Source: Actinoplanes campanulatus
Lineage (GTDB): Bacteria; Actinomycetota; Actinomycetes; Mycobacteriales; Micromonosporaceae
Direction: 5' to 3'
DNA: 64,000 nucleotides
Assembly (NCBI RefSeq): GCF_014647795.1
Contig: NZ_BMPW01000005.1
Span: 62,001 to 126,000, forward strand
Made by a program: the position numbers and the translations under genes. The notes under the pieces are model-generated. The model was given only the letters and a program-made list of their open reading frames with translations. It made no database searches and was not told the DNA's origin. This document shows positions 1 to 8,329 of the stretch, one piece after another. Within the stretch, counting starts at the first letter, position 1. Every line of letters begins with the position of its first letter.

Positions 1-113
1 GCCTCCTCGGCGATGTCGAGATCACCGAAACGACGGGCGAGGCCGGCGACCAGCCGCGCCCACTCCTGACGGTGGGCGCGGGTGATCGCCTGCTCGGTGG
101 CGCCAGCGCTCAT
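1..113 (-). CDS. ECF RNA polymerase sigma factor, N-terminal part (runs off the window)
   Basis: Only the first 37 codons are present, beginning MSAGATEQAITRAHRQEWAR and continuing with a RRFGDLDIAEEA segment. That opening is typical of the ECF sigma subfamily encoded beside YCII/DGPF-domain proteins. The start ATG (113-111) overlaps the TGA of the upstream YCII gene in an ATGA tetramer, so the two are probably translationally coupled. The sigma-2 and sigma-4 regions lie outside the window, so the assignment rests on the N-terminus and on the neighbour. Confidence 0.75.
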   Translation of the reverse strand, partial: MSAGATEQAITRAHRQEWARLVAGLARRFGDLDIAEE

Positions 114-490
114 TGCTTCCCGAGGTAGCCGGCACGGTCGGCTCCGGGACCGCGGAACCGGTGCACCTCCTGGGGCCAGTCGAGCGCGGTCGCGAGCCGG
201 CCGGCCCAGTAGCGGGCCGTCGCGTCGTCGGGCACCTCCACCGCGGCGAACCCGCCGAGGTGCTCCTTGGTCTCGACGAACGGGCCGTCGGTGAAGACGG
301 CCTTCCCGTCGACGGTCTCGACGCTGCACAGCGTGGTGTCCCGGTCGAGCCCGCCGTTACTGAAGATCAGCACGCCCTCGGCCAGCATCTCGTCGATCAC
401 GGGGCGGACCGCCTCGGACTTCGCGCGGATCTGCTCCTCGGTGTGGTGCGGCACCCACTCGTCGTTGAAGGTGATCAGGTATTCCGGCAT
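110..490 (-). CDS. YCII-related (DGPF domain) protein
   Basis: A 126-residue protein starting MPEYLITFNDEW. It contains the family hallmark around VFTDGPFVETKEHLGGF, where DGPF is the name-giving motif. An ATG at 490 preceded by GAGGGAGACG sets the start; longer reading is just an open frame running into the MFS gene. YCII-like proteins are small ferredoxin-fold proteins of uncertain biochemical role. In actinobacteria they very often sit directly in front of an ECF sigma factor, as here (ATGA overlap), and are thought to act in the same signalling unit. No membrane segment or signal is seen. Confidence 0.85.
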   Translation of the reverse strand: MPEYLITFNDEWVPHHTEEQIRAKSEAVRPVIDEMLAEGVLIFSNGGLDRDTTLCSVETVDGKAVFTDGPFVETKEHLGGFAAVEVPDDATARYWAGRLATALDWPQEVHRFRGPGADRAGYLGKQ

Positions 491-582
491 GGTCGTCTCC
501 CTCTGATACCGGTCCGGCGGACGCCGTACACCGATTCCACGAACGGCGGCCCCTTGATACGACACCATCGGAGCAGAATCTT

Positions 583-1824
583 TCAGACGGCCCGCCGGCG
601 GTCGAGCGTGAACCCGATAGCGGCCAGGGCGAGACCGGCCAGACCGAGGGCGACGCCGGCCCAGGCGGGGGCACGGTAGCCGAGACCGGCGGCGATGACC
701 GCTCCGCCGAGGGCCGCGCCGAGGCTGTTGGCGATGTTCATGGCGGACTGGTTGACCGCCGCGCCCATCAACTGTGCCCCGGGTGCGACCGTGATCAGCC
801 GGGACTGCAGGGCGGGGCCGAGGAAGAGGCTGGTCGCGCCGATCAGGAAGGCTCCGGTGAACAGGCCGGCCGTGGTGCCGACGGTCAGGGCGAAGAGCAC
901 CGCGGTGGCGATCATCGCGGTGAAGCCGAGCAGGGTGGCGCGGTGCAGGTCGCGGTCGGCGTACCAGCCGCCGAGCGCGTTGCCGACGGTCATGCCCAGG
1001 CCCATGGCGACCAGCACCCACGGCACGGTGCCGGCGGACAGGCCGGTGACCTCGGTGGTGACCGGGGCGATGTAGCTGTTGACGGCGAAGAAGCCGGCAA
1101 AGCCGATGGCGGCGGTGGCGGCGGTCAGCCAGACCAGCGGATGACGCAACGAGCGCAGTTCGGCAGCCGGGGAACCGTCGGCGGCGGGCGCGTCCGGCAC
1201 GGTGGCGGCCACGGCCAGCAGCGCGAGGCCGAAGACGCCGGCGATGACCAGGTAGGCGGTCCGCCAGCCGGCCTGCTGGCCGAGCCAGGTGACGGCCGGC
1301 ACGCCGACGACGTTGGCGATGGTCAGGCCGCTGAGCACGGCGGCGAAGCCGCGGCCCTCGTTGCCGGGGCCCATCAGTTTGGCCGCTAGCAGGCCGGCGG
1401 CGCCGAAGTAGGCGCCGTGCGGCAGCCCGGCCACGAACCGGGCGACCAGGACGAGGGTGAATCCGGGGGCGAGCGCGGACGCGACGGTGCCGGCCACGAA
1501 GAGCACGAGCAGGGCGAGGACCAGCCGCCGGCGCGGCACGCGGGCGGTCGCGGCGGCGATCAGGGGCGCGCCGACGACGACCCCGAGGGCGTACGCGGTG
1601 ACCATCCAGCCGGCGTGCGCGACGGCGTCGGACGGTGATCGGGTGTATTCGGCGCCGAGCAGGTCCTGGGCGATCTGGGGCAGCAGGCCGGCGGGGACGA
1701 ACTCGGTGAGGCCGATGGCGACGGCGCCGAAGGCGAGGGCGAGCAGGGCCGGCCAGCGGCGGTCGGCGCCGGGGTGGGGAGCCACAGCGTCGAGTTCTGC
1801 AACGCTGTTGCGTTTGTCGGTCAT
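583..1824 (-). CDS. MFS transporter, DHA1/AraJ-type exporter
   Basis: A 413-residue membrane protein with about twelve hydrophobic segments. It has the MFS loop signature after TM2 (ARVPRRRLVLALL region) and a TM1 with TEFVPAGLLPQIAQDL, as in the AraJ/CmlA/PbuE group of drug or sugar exporters. Length is normal for the family. It is divergent from a ROK regulator; the 46-bp gap and the first codons contain two copies of a palindromic 16-mer, one overlapping the likely promoter, so repression by the ROK protein is likely. Substrate cannot be told from sequence. Confidence 0.9.
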   Translation of the reverse strand: MTDKRNSVAELDAVAPHPGADRRWPALLALAFGAVAIGLTEFVPAGLLPQIAQDLLGAEYTRSPSDAVAHAGWMVTAYALGVVVGAPLIAAATARVPRRRLVLALLVLFVAGTVASALAPGFTLVLVARFVAGLPHGAYFGAAGLLAAKLMGPGNEGRGFAAVLSGLTIANVVGVPAVTWLGQQAGWRTAYLVIAGVFGLALLAVAATVPDAPAADGSPAAELRSLRHPLVWLTAATAAIGFAGFFAVNSYIAPVTTEVTGLSAGTVPWVLVAMGLGMTVGNALGGWYADRDLHRATLLGFTAMIATAVLFALTVGTTAGLFTGAFLIGATSLFLGPALQSRLITVAPGAQLMGAAVNQSAMNIANSLGAALGGAVIAAGLGYRAPAWAGVALGLAGLALAAIGFTLDRRRAV

Positions 1825-1853
1825 GGCCCGGACTTTAGCAACGCTGTTGCGTT
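1799..1853. promoter_or_regulatory. Twin palindromic operator between the MFS gene and the ROK gene
   Basis: The 16-mer gcaacgctgttgcgtt occurs exactly twice, at 1799-1814 and 1838-1853, 39 bp apart. Each copy contains AACGC-N4-GCGTT, also readable as GCAAC-N3-GTTGC. The right copy lies just upstream of a leftward -10-like TAAAGT (minus strand, 1837-1832). The left copy covers codons 4-9 of the MFS gene. This layout fits autoregulated repression by the adjacent ROK protein; binding itself is inferred. Confidence 0.65.
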
Positions 1854-1870
1854 AGTTGTAGTGTGAGCCC

Positions 1871-2950
1871 GTGCACCTCGCCTTCCTCCGCGACTACCAC
1901 GAGGCCCTGGTCCTCACGCTGGCCCGCACCCGGCCGACCATCGAGCGCGGCACGGTCGCCGAGGTCACCGGCCTGACCCCGCAGGCCGTCTCGAAGGTCA
2001 TCGCCCGGCTGCTGGAGGAGGGCCTGATCGCACCGGCCGGGGTGCGACGGGCCGCGATGGGCAAACCGGCCGCCGTCTACCAGCTCGTGCCCGGCAGCCG
2101 GTGGGCGATCGGCGCACACGTCACCCGCCGTGCCCTGCGCCTGGCCCTGACCGACCTTGCCGGCACCGTCCGGGCGAGCGCCACGACCGCCCTACCACCC
2201 GACTTCACCCCGGATCAGCTGCTGAGCGAACTGTCCGCCGGGGTCACCGCGCTGCTCGCTCCCCCGGATTCCGGAGGCTCGCCCCGGCACCTGGCCGGGG
2301 TCGGTATCGGCATGATCGGACCGCTCGACCAGGCCACCGGCACCGTCCGCGACGCGCACCGGCTCCGCCACTGGCACGACATCCCCCTGGCCGACCTCGC
2401 CACCGAACGGCTCGGCCTGCCGGTCCACGTCGACAAGGACGTCACCGCCGCGGTGACCGCCGAGGCGTGGCGCCGCGGCGCCGGGTTCCGCGACGCCGCC
2501 CTGATCATGGTCGAGAGCGGCGTCGGCGCCGGGCTATGGCTCGGCGGCACCGCCCACCGTGGCGCGCACACCAACGCCGGGGAGTTCGGGCACACCGTCG
2601 TCCAACTCGACGGCCCGCCGTGCGTTTGCGGCCGCCGCGGCTGCCTGGAGGCGGTTCACGACCGGGCCGGCGACCCGGCGGCGGCCGCGGCCGTCCTCGG
2701 CGTCGGCGTGGTCAACCTGTTGCAGACCCTCGATCTGGAGCACATCGTTCTCGCCGGAGCCGACCTGCTCGAACACGGCGACGTCTACCGCCGGACCGTC
2801 GAGCACGCGGTCCGCACCCAGGTCCCCCGCGCCGACTGGCTGTCCGTCGAGGTCACCCTGGCCGGGCTCGGGACCGACACGATCGCGGCGGGCGCCGCGA
2901 TGCAGGTCCTGAACGCACGGTACGGCGTCCCCGACCCCGCCGGCCGCTGA
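1871..2950 (+). CDS. ROK-family transcriptional regulator
   Basis: A 359-residue protein with GTG start at 1871. Residues about 1-75 form a MarR-like winged helix (TVAEVTGLTPQAVSKVIARL). Residues about 80-350 form a ROK domain with the zinc signature CVCGRRGCLE after GEFGH. ROK repressors bind sugars or sugar-like effectors. The gene is divergent from the MFS exporter and shares the duplicated palindrome with it, which suggests that the exporter is its target. A strong hairpin follows the stop codon. Confidence 0.9.
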   Translation: MHLAFLRDYHEALVLTLARTRPTIERGTVAEVTGLTPQAVSKVIARLLEEGLIAPAGVRRAAMGKPAAVYQLVPGSRWAIGAHVTRRALRLALTDLAGTVRASATTALPPDFTPDQLLSELSAGVTALLAPPDSGGSPRHLAGVGIGMIGPLDQATGTVRDAHRLRHWHDIPLADLATERLGLPVHVDKDVTAAVTAEAWRRGAGFRDAALIMVESGVGAGLWLGGTAHRGAHTNAGEFGHTVVQLDGPPCVCGRRGCLEAVHDRAGDPAAAAAVLGVGVVNLLQTLDLEHIVLAGADLLEHGDVYRRTVEHAVRTQVPRADWLSVEVTLAGLGTDTIAAGAAMQVLNARYGVPDPAGR

Positions 2951-2955
2951 GCTTG

Positions 2956-2989
2956 CGGTACCGGCCCGGCCGGGGCCGAGCCGGTACCG
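2956..2989 (+). terminator. Hairpin terminator after the ROK gene
   Basis: Ten-base perfect arms, cggtaccggc at 2956-2965 and gccggtaccg at 2980-2989, enclose a GC-rich loop that can itself pair. It starts 5 bp after the ROK stop codon. There is no U-tract, as is common for actinobacterial terminators. Confidence 0.65.
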
Positions 2990-3175
2990 GAAGGTTCAGC
3001 CCAGGGTGGCGACCAAAATCGCCTCGTCGCCTACCAGGACTGCGAAGCCACCGACGATTGATCAGGCGTTACCGACTCGGTGCGCGGCGCTCGTACCCGG
3101 ATGGGTCTTTCTTTCGAGGACACGGTGTCCCGGGTCCTCACCGGCCTAGTGGGGGATCAACGGCCTGGGTGATCC

Positions 3176-3841
3176 TCAGCGGGGGTGGACGGCGTAGGTC
3201 AGGTGCGTCACCCGCGGTGACGGCTCGGAGCGGACCGGCTCCAGTCTGATCCGGGAGGCGTCCACGCCGTCGAACAGGCGGGTGCCGGAGCCGAGCAGCA
3301 CGGGCGCCAGCGCGATCGTGAACTCGTCGACCAGGCCGGCGTTCACGTACTGCAGGATCGTCTCCCCGCCGCCCGAGATGCGGACGTCCCGGTCACCGGC
3401 GGCTTCGCGGGCCCGGTCGAGCGCGGACTTGATGCCGTCGTTGACGAAGTGGAAGGTGGTCCCGCCGGGCCGCTCCCAAGGGTCACGCTCGGTGTGCGTC
3501 ACGACGAAGACCGGCGTGTGGAAGGGCGCCTCCTCCGGCCATGACTGCTCGCCGAGGTCGAACATGCGCCTACCCATGACGTTCGCGCCGATGCGCTCGT
3601 ACGTCTCCCGCGCGATCTCGTTGTCGCGCCCCTCCTCGCCGCCCTCGCCCAGCTTGAGGTTCTCCCGGAAGAACCGCAGCGGGAACATCCACTGCTGCAA
3701 CTCCCCCCACTGCTTCATCCAGCGCCGCACGTCCGGTTCATCCTGCTTACCGGGCGTGAGGAAGTCGTCGACGGACGGCGGCTCGGGCGCGACGAAGCCG
3801 TCCAGCGACATCGACACACTGAAGAACACCTTTCCGGCCAT
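3176..3841 (-). CDS. Dihydrofolate reductase family protein (RibD C-terminal domain)
   Basis: A 221-residue protein starting MAGKVFFSVSMSLDGFVA, the usual beta-1 strand of RibD-C/DHFR-like reductases. Later blocks are NVMGRRMFDLGEQSW, VFVVTHTERDPW and VRISGGGETILQYVNAGLVDE, which form the NADPH-binding fold; the C-terminal LAPVLLGSGTRLFDG block is also typical. The ATG (3841-3839) overlaps the TGA of the SRPBCC gene (TGATG), making it third in an arsR-SRPBCC-reductase operon. Substrate unknown; the family covers folate and flavin-pathway reductases as well as many uncharacterised stress proteins. Confidence 0.88.
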   Translation of the reverse strand: MAGKVFFSVSMSLDGFVAPEPPSVDDFLTPGKQDEPDVRRWMKQWGELQQWMFPLRFFRENLKLGEGGEEGRDNEIARETYERIGANVMGRRMFDLGEQSWPEEAPFHTPVFVVTHTERDPWERPGGTTFHFVNDGIKSALDRAREAAGDRDVRISGGGETILQYVNAGLVDEFTIALAPVLLGSGTRLFDGVDASRIRLEPVRSEPSPRVTHLTYAVHPR

Positions 3842-4314
3842 CAGCTCTCCCCTTCCTTCAGCAAAACCTCGATGACGTACGCCGACAGGTTGCCCAGAGT
3901 CTGCCGGCCGCCCTCGACCGCGTGGTATTTCTCGACCGCCTCGTCGCGCAGCCGCTTCGTGGGGAACACCGTGCGCATCTCGATCCGGGTCGCCACGCCG
4001 TCCGGTGTGAACGTCAGGACCGACTCGAACGCGTTCGGGTCGTCGTGGAACTCCCCGTGCAGCAGCGCGATCCGCTCCGGCGGGACGATCTCGGTCCAGG
4101 TGATCCATTCGGAGTAGTCGGTCCCGTCCGGACCGTGCATCACGAAATCCCACACCTCGCCCTCGCGGAACTCGAAGGACCGCGTGGTGGTGCTGAAGCC
4201 CTCCGGCCCCCACCACCGGGACAGGTGGTGGACCTCGGTGAACGCCTCGAACACCAACTCCCGTGGGGCGTCGACGATCCGGGTGATCACGATCTCCCGC
4301 TCTTCTGCCGCCAT
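3841..4314 (-). CDS. SRPBCC/AHSA1-domain protein
   Basis: A 157-residue START/Bet v 1-like protein. The opening IVITRIVDAPRELVFEAFTEVHHLSRWWGP is the classic AHSA1 start, and WDFVMHGPDGTDY and the C-terminal LGNLSAYVIEVL helix complete the fold. AHSA1-type proteins form a hydrophobic ligand pocket. In actinobacteria they commonly sit behind an ArsR regulator, as here (3-bp gap), and before a RibD-like reductase (1-bp overlap). Function beyond ligand binding is unknown. Confidence 0.88.
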   Translation of the reverse strand: MAAEEREIVITRIVDAPRELVFEAFTEVHHLSRWWGPEGFSTTTRSFEFREGEVWDFVMHGPDGTDYSEWITWTEIVPPERIALLHGEFHDDPNAFESVLTFTPDGVATRIEMRTVFPTKRLRDEAVEKYHAVEGGRQTLGNLSAYVIEVLLKEGES

Positions 4315-4317
4315 CAG

Positions 4318-4668
4318 TCAGTCCTCCTGCCGTGTCTGCTTGAGCTCCTGCACGTACGTTTCCAGCCGGTCGAAACTGCCGGTCCAGAACCGTTCGAATC
4401 CGCCCACCCACTCGTGGATCGGCTGCAACCCGCGGGCGTCCAGGCCGTAGAGGCGCTGCTTGCCCACCTCTCGGACGCGCACCAGCCCCACCTCCCGGAG
4501 CACTCGCAGGTGTTTCGACGCCCGCGGCTGGCTCATCCCCAGCTCCTGGGCCAGGTCGGTCACCGGCCACTCCCCCGCCCGCAACAGCGCCAGGATGTCC
4601 CGGCGCTGCGGCTCGGCGATCGCGTTGAACGCGTCCGACGTCGTCGCTGCTCGTGCCATGGCAGCCAT
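4318..4668 (-). CDS. ArsR-family winged-helix regulator
   Basis: About 116 residues with the ArsR helix-turn-helix VTDLAQELGMSQPRASKHLRVLREVGLV and the wing RVREVGKQRLYGLDA. The metal-site cysteines of ArsR/SmtB sensors are absent, so this is the non-metal subgroup that pairs with SRPBCC proteins. Three in-frame ATGs (4671, 4668, 4659) are possible. The GGGAA at 4679-4675 favours 4668. The start is immediately preceded by an inverted repeat likely to be its own operator. First gene of a three-gene operon. Confidence 0.88.
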   Translation of the reverse strand: MAAMARAATTSDAFNAIAEPQRRDILALLRAGEWPVTDLAQELGMSQPRASKHLRVLREVGLVRVREVGKQRLYGLDARGLQPIHEWVGGFERFWTGSFDRLETYVQELKQTRQED

Positions 4669-4671
4669 CAT

Positions 4672-4687
4672 ATTCCCATAACGGAAT
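4672..4687. promoter_or_regulatory. Candidate ArsR autoregulatory operator
   Basis: A perfect inverted repeat ATTCC-N6-GGAAT abuts the start codons of the arsR gene. Its position would let a bound dimer block transcription or translation start. Only the symmetry and the position support it. Confidence 0.4.
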
Positions 4688-4712
4688 GCGTCAAGCCGCA
4701 CCCGGTGACGGG

Positions 4713-5291
4713 TCAGGCGAAGGACCGCGCGGTGGCTTCCAGCCGATCGCGGTAGGCGGCCCACCACGCCTCGTCGGCCTCGTGGACGTTGTCGCCGGGG
4801 CTCCGCCAGCCGACCTGGCCGTCGATCAGCTCGCGGACGAGATCGGCGTGGCCGGCATGACGGTTCAATTCGGCGAGCATGTGTACGAGGATGTGGTGCA
4901 GTGTCACCGGAACGTCGCCCCACCAGCGGACCGATCCGGGCGCGTCGATCGGCAGCGCCTCGATCGTCGCGTCGGCGTGGGCCCAGGCCTCCCGCCACAG
5001 GGCGATGATGTCGTCGCGGGACTCGTCGGCGCCGGCCCACATGTCCACGTTGGGTTCGGCGCCCTCGGCCAGGCTGAGCAGGGGCCCGGGGAACGGCCGG
5101 TCGAACACCTCGCCGAAGTAGCCGGCGGTCACCACGGCCACGTGCTTGACCAGGCCGAGCAGGTTCGTTCCGGTCGGCACGAGCGGCCGCCGGACGTCGT
5201 ACTCCGACAGGCCGTCGAGCTTCCCGAGCAGCGCCTCACGGGCCTCCCACAGGTAGCGGAGCAGATTCGCCTTGGCATCGAGATCAGTCAT
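4713..5291 (-). CDS. DinB/DUF664-family protein
   Basis: A 192-residue four-helix-bundle protein. Family blocks are MTDLDAKANLLRYLWEAREALLGKLDGLSEYDVRRPLVPTGTNLL (split here over helices 1 and 2), a His in LVKHVAVV, and VTLHHILVHMLAELNRHAGHADLVRELIDG. The three metal-binding histidines of the DinB fold fall in these segments. DUF664 members include mycothiol- or bacillithiol-dependent transferases; no specific activity can be assigned. Monocistronic, lying between the arsR operon and a divergent PPOX gene. Confidence 0.88.
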   Translation of the reverse strand: MTDLDAKANLLRYLWEAREALLGKLDGLSEYDVRRPLVPTGTNLLGLVKHVAVVTAGYFGEVFDRPFPGPLLSLAEGAEPNVDMWAGADESRDDIIALWREAWAHADATIEALPIDAPGSVRWWGDVPVTLHHILVHMLAELNRHAGHADLVRELIDGQVGWRSPGDNVHEADEAWWAAYRDRLEATARSFA

Positions 5292-5355
5292 GCCGCTCAG
5301 CGTGCCATCGGCCGCGCGTTCCCCGTACGCCGAAAGGGTCTATTAATGTCGATGG

Positions 5356-6015
5356 ATGCGACCGGATCTCGCCACCAGCGCCTTCGACTCGTTGCGCCTC
5401 GACGCCGTGCCCGACCGGGAGACGCTGCGCCGAACCTATGCGATGCCCGGCGACGCGGCCGTGCGCAAGCAGATGACCGAGCTCACCGACCAGACCCGGC
5501 AGTTGATCGCCTGCTCCTCGCTGGTCTTCATCGCCAGCACGGACGCCGACGGCAACCACGACGTCTCGCCGCGCGGCGGCCCCGCCGGGTTCGTCAGCGT
5601 GCTGGACTCGCGGACCGTGGCGATTCCGGACGCGACCGGTAACAAGCGGCTGGACACCCTGCAGAACGTCATCGCCACCGGACGGGCCGGGCTGCTGTTC
5701 GTCATCCCGGGGCGCGCCACGACGCTGCGCGTGAACGGCCGGGCCTGCGTCTCCACCCGCCCGGACCTGCTGTCTCAGCTGACCGCGGTGGGTAAGCCGC
5801 CGGCCAGTGCGCTGGTGGTGGGCATCGACGAGGTCTACCCGCACTGCCCCAAGTCGTTCCTGCGCGGCTCGGTCTGGAAGCCCGAGGAGTGGCCGGCGGC
5901 GGACGCCCAGCCGACCTCGGCCGAGGTGACGCTGGCCCAGCTACGGATGCCGGACCTGACGATCGCCGAGATCGAGCAGACCGAGGCGGACGCGCTGAAA
6001 TACCGGTACGAATGA
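5356..6015 (+). CDS. Pyridoxamine 5'-phosphate oxidase-family FMN protein (MSMEG_1061-like)
   Basis: A 219-residue split-barrel flavoprotein. The family pattern is seen at LIACSSLVFIASTDADGNHDVSPRGGPAGFV (spread over strands 1-3), RLDTLQNVIATGRAGLLFVIPG and LRVNGRACVST, ending with the short C-terminal KSFLRGSVWKPEEW motif. Proteins of this subgroup bind FMN or F420 and reduce small molecules. No clear ribosome site lies close to the ATG, so translation may be leaderless. Its last codon overlaps the start of the next gene (ATGA), indicating coupling. Confidence 0.85.
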   Translation: MRPDLATSAFDSLRLDAVPDRETLRRTYAMPGDAAVRKQMTELTDQTRQLIACSSLVFIASTDADGNHDVSPRGGPAGFVSVLDSRTVAIPDATGNKRLDTLQNVIATGRAGLLFVIPGRATTLRVNGRACVSTRPDLLSQLTAVGKPPASALVVGIDEVYPHCPKSFLRGSVWKPEEWPAADAQPTSAEVTLAQLRMPDLTIAEIEQTEADALKYRYE

Positions 6016-6500
6016 GTCCGGTGCATCGCTATCTCGCCGTCGTCGACGACGGACACGACGTCAAGGATCCGGTCACCGTGCTGCAGGTGTTCGACGGGTC
6101 GTCCGTCGCTCTGCAGCTCAACGAGGATGCCGCCTGGGTGCGCTCGACGCTTCTGGACCGCATCGAAGCCGGTGAGACGCCCTACCGGCTCCGGTCCATC
6201 TCGCCCCGGGCCGCCGCCCGCATCCGGGCACGGCGAGAGCGAAAGATCAACTTCAACTTCTTCCTTCTGGTACGGGACGACGACCCGACCGACACACCGG
6301 CAGGCGTCCTGCGCGAGTGGGAGCCGTCGGGTGGCAGCGGCCTGTACGCGGAGACGTACACCCGCGAGGGCGAGTGGACGAGCAGCAACGTACGCCTGGA
6401 CATCGAACGCGGCAGCAACATCTGGGCCCGGATCGTGCCGAGCGACGCCTCCACCGTTCACCAGATCATCGCGTCCTGGAACCGGCGCTGGAAACGTTGA
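6012..6500 (+). CDS. Hypothetical protein, 162 aa
   Basis: Starts MSPVHRYLAVVDDGHDVKDP and is translationally coupled to the preceding PPOX gene by an ATGA overlap at 6012-6015. It is soluble and mixed alpha/beta, with a basic stretch RAAARIRARRERK near the middle and a C-terminal IVPSDASTVHQIIASWNRRWKR. Codon use matches the neighbours. I recognise no family. Its only functional hint is the operon with an FMN-binding protein. Confidence 0.75.
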   Translation: MSPVHRYLAVVDDGHDVKDPVTVLQVFDGSSVALQLNEDAAWVRSTLLDRIEAGETPYRLRSISPRAAARIRARRERKINFNFFLLVRDDDPTDTPAGVLREWEPSGGSGLYAETYTREGEWTSSNVRLDIERGSNIWARIVPSDASTVHQIIASWNRRWKR

Positions 6501-6542
6501 CCGACTGCCTCACCCCATCGCAGGCGCCGGGGTGGAGTGACC

Positions 6543-6749
6543 TCAGGCCAGGATGATCGGGTTCGTCAGCGCCGCCATGCGGCCGCCCGGATGGCGCACC
6601 TCGATACGGACGTACGCCGACTCCTCCGCGCTGGTGGACCAGGTGATCGAGCCCGACCCGGTACGGGGCAGATCGACGCGGCGCGGCACGCCCCGATCGG
6701 TGTGGAAGGTGACCGTGCCGGACGGTACGCCGCCGACCTCCACCGCCAT
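6543..6749 (-). pseudogene. C-terminal remnant of a CehA/McbA-type PHP metallohydrolase
   Basis: The 68-residue frame MAVEVGGVPSGTVTFHTDRG...AEESAYVRIEVRHPGGRMAALTNPIILA matches the C-terminal beta-sandwich tail of CehA/McbA family phosphoesterases, where a VRVEVRHPDGRMAALTNPI-like ending is conserved. The several hundred residues of catalytic PHP domain that should precede it are missing: the DNA upstream (6750-6900) encodes something else. There is no usable start or ribosome site. It is therefore read as a truncated gene end left by a rearrangement. Confidence 0.55.
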
Positions 6750-6870
6750 CACGGCCGACCCCCGGCTTCCGCATGATCTGGCACGATTCCGAAGTCGCAC
6801 GAACCCACCTGGTCCCCGGCTACGACCGCAAGAGCTGGGAACCCGCCGTTACCTTCGATGATCTGGTCCG

Positions 6871-8064
6871 CTACCTCGGTGAGGACGGCGTACAGCTCGA
6901 ACTACGTTGGCCTTCGAGGCGGATCGGCAGGGATCGTAGGCCGTGCATCAACAGCCCGGTACGCCAGCGCAGCTCCGACGGCGCCACGGTGACCTCGAGA
7001 TCGGGGTGGCGGGCGAACAATCGGCGAACGGCGATCTGCGCTTCCATTCGGGCCAGCGGCGCGCCCAGGCAGAAGTGGATGCCGTGGCCGAAGGCGAGAT
7101 GCCCGCCGTCGGGCCGGCCGGGGTCGAACGTGTTCGGGTCGGTGAATCGTCCCGGGTCGCGGTTGGCCGCGAGCAGTGAGACGAGCACCTGCTCGCCGGC
7201 CGGGATGGTGGTGTCCCCCAGGGTGATCGGGCGGGTGGTGACCCGGTAGGTGCTGGTCGCCGACGGACTGGCCATCCGGAGCACCTCCTCGACCACGGCG
7301 GTCACCAGGCCCGGGTCGTCGCGCAGCCGTGAGCGCTGCGATGGGTGGCGGCTCAGCAGGTGGACGGTGTTGCCGATCAGGTTCGCGGTGGTCTCGTGGC
7401 CGGCCACCACCAGCAGGAGAGCCATGCCGACCAGTTCGTCGTCGCTGAGCCGGTCACCGTCGTCGACGATCACGGCGAGCGTGCTGAGAAGATCGTCCGC
7501 CGGCCGGACGCGTTTGCGGGTGAGCAGGTCACGGAAGTAGGCGACGGTCTGTGCCAGGGCCGCGGACATGTCGGCGCCGCCCACGATGATCGTGTCGGAC
7601 CAGGCCCGGAACGGTCCGCGTTCGGCCGCCGGGATGCCGAGCAGTTCGCAGATCACCTCGAACGGCAGCGGGACGGCGAGCCGGTCGATCACGTCCACCT
7701 CGGCATCCGCGGCGAACGCGCCGAGCAGCCGGTCGGTGAGCTGCTCGATCCTCGGTCGCAGCGCTTCGGTACGGCGTGGAGTGAAGCCGGCCGAGACGAG
7801 CCGCCGCAGCCGGGTGTGGTCCGGCGGGTCACGCAGCAGCATCTGCGTCGTCAGCGCCGAACGCAGTTGCGGGGGCAGCCCGTCCATGGGCTGCTGTTTG
7901 GACAGCGACGGATCGGTCAGTACGAGGCGGGCCTCGTCCCAGCGGGTGACCAGCCAGAACGGGATCCCCGCGGGCGACGTCACCCGGTGCGCCGGGCCGG
8001 TCTGCCGCAGCTCGGCCAGTGCCGGATGCGGGTTTGCCGTGTACCCGTCGTCGAACAGCGCCAT
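6871..8064 (-). CDS. Cytochrome P450
   Basis: A 397-residue bacterial P450. Signatures are the I-helix oxygen motif VVAGHETTANL, the K-helix ExxR in VVEEVLRMASP, and the haem loop FGHGIHFCLGAPLARMEAQ with the axial Cys. Start ATG at 8064 is chosen for the strong GGGGGAGG eight bases upstream; upstream ATG 8094 lacks one. Class I, soluble, needing ferredoxin and a reductase that are not nearby. The normal C-terminus (SLPIRL) is followed by about 14 unrelated residues read from DNA that looks like the end of a different, broken gene, so its original stop may have been lost. Confidence 0.92.
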   Translation of the reverse strand: MALFDDGYTANPHPALAELRQTGPAHRVTSPAGIPFWLVTRWDEARLVLTDPSLSKQQPMDGLPPQLRSALTTQMLLRDPPDHTRLRRLVSAGFTPRRTEALRPRIEQLTDRLLGAFAADAEVDVIDRLAVPLPFEVICELLGIPAAERGPFRAWSDTIIVGGADMSAALAQTVAYFRDLLTRKRVRPADDLLSTLAVIVDDGDRLSDDELVGMALLLVVAGHETTANLIGNTVHLLSRHPSQRSRLRDDPGLVTAVVEEVLRMASPSATSTYRVTTRPITLGDTTIPAGEQVLVSLLAANRDPGRFTDPNTFDPGRPDGGHLAFGHGIHFCLGAPLARMEAQIAVRRLFARHPDLEVTVAPSELRWRTGLLMHGLRSLPIRLEGQRSSSCTPSSPR

Positions 8065-8329
8065 GCGTCGTGCCTCCCCCAGGCGGACATGCATCGACCA
8101 TCGTAATGGTCCACTCACGAACCCAGGAGCAGAAGGCCCTCGGCACGCTATCCGGCCGGTCGGGTTGAACGCGCCGCGAACCGTTCCTGGGCGTCGATGA
8201 CCGCGTCGGCGTAGCGGGTGGCCGCCCGCGCCGGATAACTGGAGGCCACGGCGGCATTCGCGATCGGGCTGCGGTTCACGGGCGGGCAGCCGCGTGCCGT
8301 GTTCCCGTCCCCGGCGGAGGCGCGGTGAC

